Positions 33,006-36,271 of a stretch of DNA of 36,271 nucleotides are shown one piece after another (within the stretch, counting starts at the first letter, position 1; every line of letters starts with the position of its first letter). The DNA comes from Pirellulales bacterium. GTDB lineage: Bacteria > Planctomycetota > Planctomycetia > Pirellulales > UBA1268. Where the stretch lies: the NCBI GenBank assembly GCA_029246985.1, contig JAQWMC010000114.1:1-36271 (forward strand), written 5' to 3'. A program made the position numbers and the translations under genes. Below the pieces are notes generated by a model. The model ran no database searches and was not told the DNA's origin. It saw only the letters and a list, made by a program, of their open reading frames with translations.

Positions 33006-33517
33006 ATCATTTTTGGGGCATATTCGTATTGAAAGCAAAAGTTACGCGAAGGCCCGGCACGGGCTATCCATACAAACATGCAGAAACTTTTCAGAAGTTT
33101 AACCAATACCGACAAAAAATTGGACTATGTCAAAAGTAACGAGATCAATCATTGGCCTTTTAAGGATAGTACCGACAGACAAACAAAACTATGCTCATAA
33201 CCATTGCCAGAATAATTACTCGCTTGAACCACCAAAAGTTTTGAGTGTGAATACAACAATTGCTAAACCCTCTTGGCTTACCGGGACTGCTGTTGAAGTT
33301 CTATAGGCATGCCACAAAACGAACAAGTAAAGCACAACACAAAAAAGAGCAATGCAGGCCATTGAGCAGCGACAGACTCTTGCTACGTGCGTTAAAGATT
33401 CAACCTACGGTTGTTCTCATTCCTCACCCAGGTTCGACAGTAGACGGCGTCCCCAGCAAATGCTCGACAGGAGGTTATTTACCTTCTGTGAGACGGCACT
33501 GTTCTGATATGGAATAG
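33006..33517. other. Gene-poor stretch after the nuclease remnant
   Basis: About 500 bases, AT-rich. An 85-codon plus-strand frame (33260-33517) ends here but shows no family motif, ribosome site or protein-like composition. No transposase, tRNA or strong hairpin was recognised. It may be further decayed material. Confidence 0.4.
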
Positions 33518-33900
33518 TTATGATGACTGGGACGGGCCACTATAAACAGCACCTGACCAAGCAAGAATTGGATAGAAAATAAATGGCAGGAACATTAGCC
33601 CGAGTGTAAACGGAACACCTTTTCCGAAACTTGTAGATATTCCGTGAGTGATGACTATTGCTACAACGACATTGACAACTGGTATGAGTAGGAGCAACAA
33701 CCACCACCAAGGACGCCCAATCATTTTCAGAATGAGATACAGATTAAAGATTGGTATCAAAGCGCCCCAGCCGGGCTGTCCACCTTTGGTAAAACCTTCC
33801 ACCAAGAGGCTACTATTGCAACAAACACAGCAAGACCAACCAGTCCGGCGATAGGGCTGGGATCGCCTTGCACCTGTTGAGCAAAAATAGAAAGGTTCAT
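33518..33900 (-). pseudogene. DUF5684 small membrane protein gene with a one-base frameshift
   Basis: Start ATG 33900 has GGAG eight bases upstream. The first frame reads MNLSIFAQQVQGDPSPIAGL and a helix (VGLAVFVAIVASWWKV). The second frame picks up FTKGGQPGWGALIPIFNLYL and continues through the hydrophobic segment RPWWWLLLLLIPVVNVVVAI to the end, SFGKGVPFTLGLMFLPFIFY. Both parts belong to the DUF5684 family. They join if one T is added to the run coding Val-Phe (plus-strand aaaa at 33791-33794), giving 127 residues with three or four membrane helices. A recent mutation in a homopolymer or a sequencing error would look the same. Function of DUF5684 is unknown. Confidence 0.8.
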
Positions 33901-34090
33901 TTTGATTTCTCCGCCTAAAGAAGAGTGGGACCACAACTAGATATCGGCATTTCAGCAGCCTCTCGCCAGTCTTGGACACCGATATGATCGCTCACCAGAT
34001 ACACGAGGCAGGAATGACACGACCAGCCCCCTTTTTAGACCACACATCATTTCTGTATTATTGGTGATGCTGTGACCATTGAATAGATCT

Positions 34091-34357
34091 TCAGTTCGTC
34101 GACATTGACACCACATGTGGCTTTGAACGAACTACCGCGTCAAACCACAAGCAGGCTGAGGGGCTGATATTACATCCGGCTGGGGTGAGGGTGAATCCAA
34201 TATAAAGCAAGATAATGAGCAGTTTTGAAAACCACTTTCGGCTAGGTTTGGGATACCACAACCGTACACGATGTACTTTCACTCCAGCCTGTGCATCGTT
34301 CAGCATGGTGTTAAACGAAGCATCTAATGGTTGAGCTTCTTGTGGGTCCTCACTCAT
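34091..34357 (-). CDS. Possible small membrane protein, unrecognised
   Basis: 88-codon frame starting MSEDPQEAQPLDASFNTMLN. An acidic N-terminus is followed by a basic juxtamembrane stretch (RVRLWYPKPSRKWFSK) and one hydrophobic segment (LLIILLYIGFTLTPAGC, about 45-62), an arrangement plausible for a single-pass protein. No family is recognised, no clear ribosome site is present, and the C-terminal third looks random. It could be a decayed end of something longer. Confidence 0.35.
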   Translation of the reverse strand: MSEDPQEAQPLDASFNTMLNDAQAGVKVHRVRLWYPKPSRKWFSKLLIILLYIGFTLTPAGCNISPSACLWFDAVVRSKPHVVSMSTN

Positions 34358-34808
34358 GCCTGGAGACTACTCAATCTGCACTGCAGATCGACAGTTGCGC
34401 CTCTTTACAAAACAGGAACTGCATTTGCACATTTCCACTCGCTCTTCATATGCATCCGTGATCACTCAGAAAAGTGCTCTTCATTCTACTGCTTGATTTG
34501 CACGAACTTCGACCTGCCACCTTCGCTTCGCAGTTCTCTGCAGACTCGCCTACAAACAGAATCCAGGCTATCTATGGTCAAGATAAATGTCTTTCCACAA
34601 CCCGCCTTCACAAGAAGACACTTCACAATGATTCTTCGTCTCTTGCACAATCAATACTTGTTTTGATAGGCAGACCATCCATCTCTGCTTTGAGATCTTC
34701 AAAAACCTCAGCAGCGTCTTGGCCAGGAACATGAGTCTTCTCACATCCAAGAATGGCTTCGCAGGTAATCGTGATGAAAAGGCTCAAATCCATATTTACT
34801 GTGCGTTT
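34358..34808. other. Gene-poor stretch
   Basis: About 450 bases without a convincing gene. The only candidate is the weak minus-strand 56-codon frame listed separately (34623-34793). No repeat or RNA gene was identified. Confidence 0.4.
34623..34793 (-). CDS. Very tentative 56-residue ORF
   Basis: Starts MDLSLFITITCEAILGCEK and ends with an acidic helix-like stretch (QDAAEVFEDLKAEMDG). The composition is protein-like, but there is no ribosome site and the start is only about 15 bases downstream of a strong minus-strand terminator. The frame extends upstream through the terminator, which argues that the openness is accidental. No family recognised. Confidence 0.2.
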   Translation of the reverse strand: MDLSLFITITCEAILGCEKTHVPGQDAAEVFEDLKAEMDGLPIKTSIDCARDEESL

Positions 34809-34852
34809 AAAAAACCCGTCAGCAGGAGAACCATGAAAACCTGCTGACGGGT
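34809..34852 (-). terminator. Strong intrinsic terminator, minus strand
   Basis: A perfect 13-bp stem, ACCCGTCAGCAGG (34814-34826) with its complement at 34840-34852, and a 13-base loop. On the minus strand it is followed by six T (A run 34809-34814, the first base overlapping the stem). No protein gene clearly ends here. Confidence 0.85.
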
Positions 34853-35096
34853 CCACACAAGAGATCTTTCTAGTTGCCATGAATGACATCACTTGGGTTT
34901 TTGTGTTGCACAATACCCCGCCACGGATGCGAAAGGCAGAGCAGCACGTGGCGGGATATTTGTTGCGGAAGTTACAAACGATACGCCATACAAAATGTCC
35001 TTGTTCACCACGGGTAATCACTATCCGAAATACGAAACACTTACATGTCGCTGCTATAGAGGGGCCTACGGCACTGATTAGCCAAGAAGTGCACAC
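34853..35096 (-). ncRNA. Candidate structured non-coding transcript between two terminators
   Basis: A 244-base segment bounded by two minus-strand intrinsic terminators with no supported ORF: minus-strand frames contain only tiny peptides. It holds a further hairpin with perfect 9-bp arms, CCCGCCACG (34917-34925) and CGTGGCGGG (34947-34955), extended by TGC/GCA pairs inside. A terminator with its own U-tract implies a transcript ending at 34809, so an sRNA or a 3' leader is plausible. Promoter not identified. It resembles no RNA family known to me. Confidence 0.35.
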
Positions 35097-35137
35097 AAAA
35101 AAACGCCGCCCAGGTCTGACCAAACCAGGGCGACGTT
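35097..35137 (-). terminator. Intrinsic terminator of the repeat-bearing surface protein gene
   Basis: Arms 35102-35115 and 35124-35137 pair over 14 positions on the minus strand with one G-U and one mismatch, loop of 8 bases, followed by seven T on the minus strand (A run 35097-35103). It lies about 50 bases after the stop codon of the gene at 35186. Confidence 0.8.
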
Positions 35138-35185
35138 CTTTCATCAAAAGCAGAAAGGTAAAGACTTTTGATGTTTCCGAATTGT

Positions 35186-36049
35186 TTAGCGTCCCATGAG
35201 GGCGAACGCTCGATGGCGTGGTGCCTGCATGTGATCGTACATTGAAACATTCAGTGGTTTTGGCATGAAGATGTCGTCACCACCAGGACCAGCTGAACCA
35301 CCAAGACGCTGCGTGAGTTGAAAATCACCTTTGATGTCACCCAACTTAATGAAGCCTTCGGCACCAGCACCCGGGTGCCCCATGCCCTGCCGAGCACGAA
35401 TACTTGTTGCATTTCCATTTGTCCAGACACCAACGCGGCCTGAGCCGGCAGGCGATCCACTCACGCAATGAACCGAATCATGCAAACTGAAACCACGGCC
35501 ATCTGGCTTTGGCATGAAGATGTCATCGCCGCCAGGACTAGCTGAACCAGTGAGTCGCTGCGTGAGCTGAAACTCACCTTTGATGTCCCCAAGCTTGATG
35601 AAACCATCTGAACTTCCATTCCGGTTTTCTGAGGCGTGGAGAACAACGTCGTGTAGGTCATGATCGTTATTCGTGCCAGCCTCCAAAGACGTTCCTACAT
35701 CACCGGGCCGATCACTATCGCCAATTAAGGTTGGTATATTATTGGCTTGTGCAAGGACGCCAGGAGCCTGATTGGCCTGTGCAAGTGAGTTACCGACAGA
35801 ATGAAACTCAGGGTGCACAATAAACTCAGGGTGCACAATTATGCGGCCATCCGTACGAGTACCAGTACAGAATGTTTTTACAAGAACTTCGGCAGGCTGA
35901 TTCACAGGGCCAACGTCCAGATCAGGAGATGCGACGTTTTCAACAGCAGGCATACCCGTGGCAGAAAACATTGCCTTTGGCTCAAGCCTTTCGGTGCTCA
36001 ATGTCTGGCATGTTGTATTACGTCGAATCTTTTTCTTCTTGAAGAACAT
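35186..36049 (-). CDS. Putative exported/surface protein with LEPK-type N-terminal motif and two 35-residue repeats
   Basis: 287 residues from ATG 36049 (AGAGG seven bases upstream); an in-frame ATG at 36076 would add nine. The N-terminus is a basic MFFKKKKIRRN followed by TERLEPKAMFSATG, which matches the 'LEPR/LEDR...LSA' N-terminal motif seen on many large planctomycete exported proteins. The rest is low in hydrophobic residues. Two copies of a 35-residue repeat occupy residues 148-182 and 231-265, both containing GFIKLGDIKG, FQLTQRL and PGGDDIFMPKP; 31 of 35 residues are identical. FIKLGDIKGE faintly recalls the start of Hcp-like proteins, but the rest of that fold is absent. A duplicated IVHPEF comes from an 18-bp tandem repeat. 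Function unknown. Confidence 0.75.
   Translation of the reverse strand: MFFKKKKIRRNTTCQTLSTERLEPKAMFSATGMPAVENVASPDLDVGPVNQPAEVLVKTFCTGTRTDGRIIVHPEFIVHPEFHSVGNSLAQANQAPGVLAQANNIPTLIGDSDRPGDVGTSLEAGTNNDHDLHDVVLHASENRNGSSDGFIKLGDIKGEFQLTQRLTGSASPGGDDIFMPKPDGRGFSLHDSVHCVSGSPAGSGRVGVWTNGNATSIRARQGMGHPGAGAEGFIKLGDIKGDFQLTQRLGGSAGPGGDDIFMPKPLNVSMYDHMQAPRHRAFALMGR
35255..35359 (-). repeat. 105-bp direct repeat, copy B (downstream in gene)
   Basis: Encodes the second 35-residue repeat of the surface protein. It differs from copy A at a number of bases, many of them synonymous, so the duplication is not recent and the peptide is under selection or was copied by gene conversion. Confidence 0.85.
35504..35608 (-). 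repeat. 105-bp direct repeat, copy A
   Basis: Encodes the first 35-residue repeat (31 of 35 residues identical to copy B at 35255-35359). Confidence 0.85.
35804..35839. repeat. Perfect 18-bp tandem repeat, two units
   Basis: AAACTCAGGGTGCACAAT occurs twice in direct succession (35804-35821, 35822-35839). It is in frame and duplicates six residues of the surface protein. Likely a slippage product. Confidence 0.9.
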
Positions 36050-36187
36050 GGTTTTGCCTCTGGTAGCGGGAAACATTGTCTGATGCCTTACCCTTCATAC
36101 AAATGGTGTGCCAAAAGTCCTGCGAACCAGAAAGGCTCTTCTTTCGTAGTATGAATGCGACCACGGCGAAATTCATTGCAAAGGAGT

Positions 36188-36212
36188 ACACCGACGCAAA
36201 ATGCGTCAGTGT
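36188..36212. promoter_or_regulatory. Interrupted palindrome upstream of the surface protein gene
   Basis: GACGCA-AAA-TGCGTC (36193-36207) is perfect, and ACAC/GTGT extend it on both sides after one mismatch. It sits about 110-165 bases upstream of the start codon on the minus strand. It could be an operator or an RNA hairpin; no T-tract, so not a terminator. Confidence 0.4.
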
Positions 36213-36271
36213 GTAGCGGAATGCGCAGAGACGTGCATCCGTTTAAACCTTCCTTTACGAATAATCCTCCT

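Noticed and set aside
33260-33517. An 85-codon plus-strand frame in the gene-poor region
   Set aside because: No similarity, no ribosome site, composition not protein-like.
34623-35147. A 174-codon minus-strand frame across the 3' region
   Set aside because: It reads straight through two intrinsic terminators and a hairpin, has no ribosome site and an improbable Cys/Arg-rich composition; only its last 56 codons are kept as a very weak candidate.
35186-36049. Surface protein as a type VI secretion Hcp protein
   Set aside because: Only the short segment FIKLGDIKGE resembles Hcp; the rest of the Hcp fold and any type VI genes are missing.
1-36271. tRNA genes, CRISPR arrays, insertion sequences, prophage genes
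   Set aside because: No cloverleaf-type sequence, regularly spaced repeats, transposase or phage motif was recognised on either strand.

Overview
The window looks like a chromosomal segment of a planctomycete, probably Pirellulales-like. The pointers are an fhcC-type gene of tetrahydromethanopterin-linked C1 metabolism in a bacterium, a MoxR/DUF58/vWA membrane cluster next to a DUF4159 protein, a DUF5684 membrane protein, a secreted sulfatase, a PQQ-like propeller protein, and a surface protein whose N-terminus carries an LEPK-x-x-x-SA motif like the LEPR/LEDR motifs of planctomycete exported proteins. No tRNA, rRNA, CRISPR array or insertion sequence was seen. The assignment rests on gene content and translated motifs only.

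Layout. 1-934 is the 3' part of a sodium:solute symporter, convergent with a cysteine-rich lipoprotein (956-1423, minus). 1684-4804 (minus) is a compact acyl-chain cluster: hotdog dehydratase, long acyl carrier protein, second hotdog protein, ketoacyl synthase. 5220-6080 is fhcC, then rpsL-rpsG (6281-7165) without fusA or tuf. sppA (minus) and lexA (plus) diverge at about 9.1-9.3 kb; a 16-bp SOS-box-like palindrome exactly fills the spacer of the lexA promoter. 10079-13319 (minus) is a two-component pair: a membrane histidine kinase and an NtrC-type sigma-54 activator. 13492-20102 (minus) is moxR, DUF58, BatA-like vWA and a second vWA membrane protein, with the DUF4159 protein divergent at 20283-22673. 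A lipoprotein follows, then the most unusual gene: an H-NOX (heme nitric-oxide/oxygen binding) domain fused to a Ser/Thr protein kinase (24139-25626). hisS (minus) appears to lack a canonical start codon. A YkgJ-type Cys-cluster protein and recJ diverge at 27.6 kb, followed by the propeller protein and the sulfatase.

From 32.7 kb to the end the region is looser: a remnant of a staphylococcal-nuclease-like gene, a DUF5684 gene with a one-base frameshift, weak small ORFs, two minus-strand intrinsic terminators enclosing a structured segment with no clear gene, and a repeat-bearing surface protein.

How the genes may work together: MoxR, DUF58 and the vWA proteins are probably one membrane-associated chaperone-like system, with the DUF4159 protein as its exported partner. 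The acyl cluster has condensation, carrier and dehydration functions but no reductase, so it must borrow FabG/FabI or make a special product. The H-NOX kinase is a candidate single-protein link from nitric oxide to Ser/Thr phosphorylation. The R88 residue of S12 predicts intrinsic streptomycin resistance, which fits planctomycete physiology.
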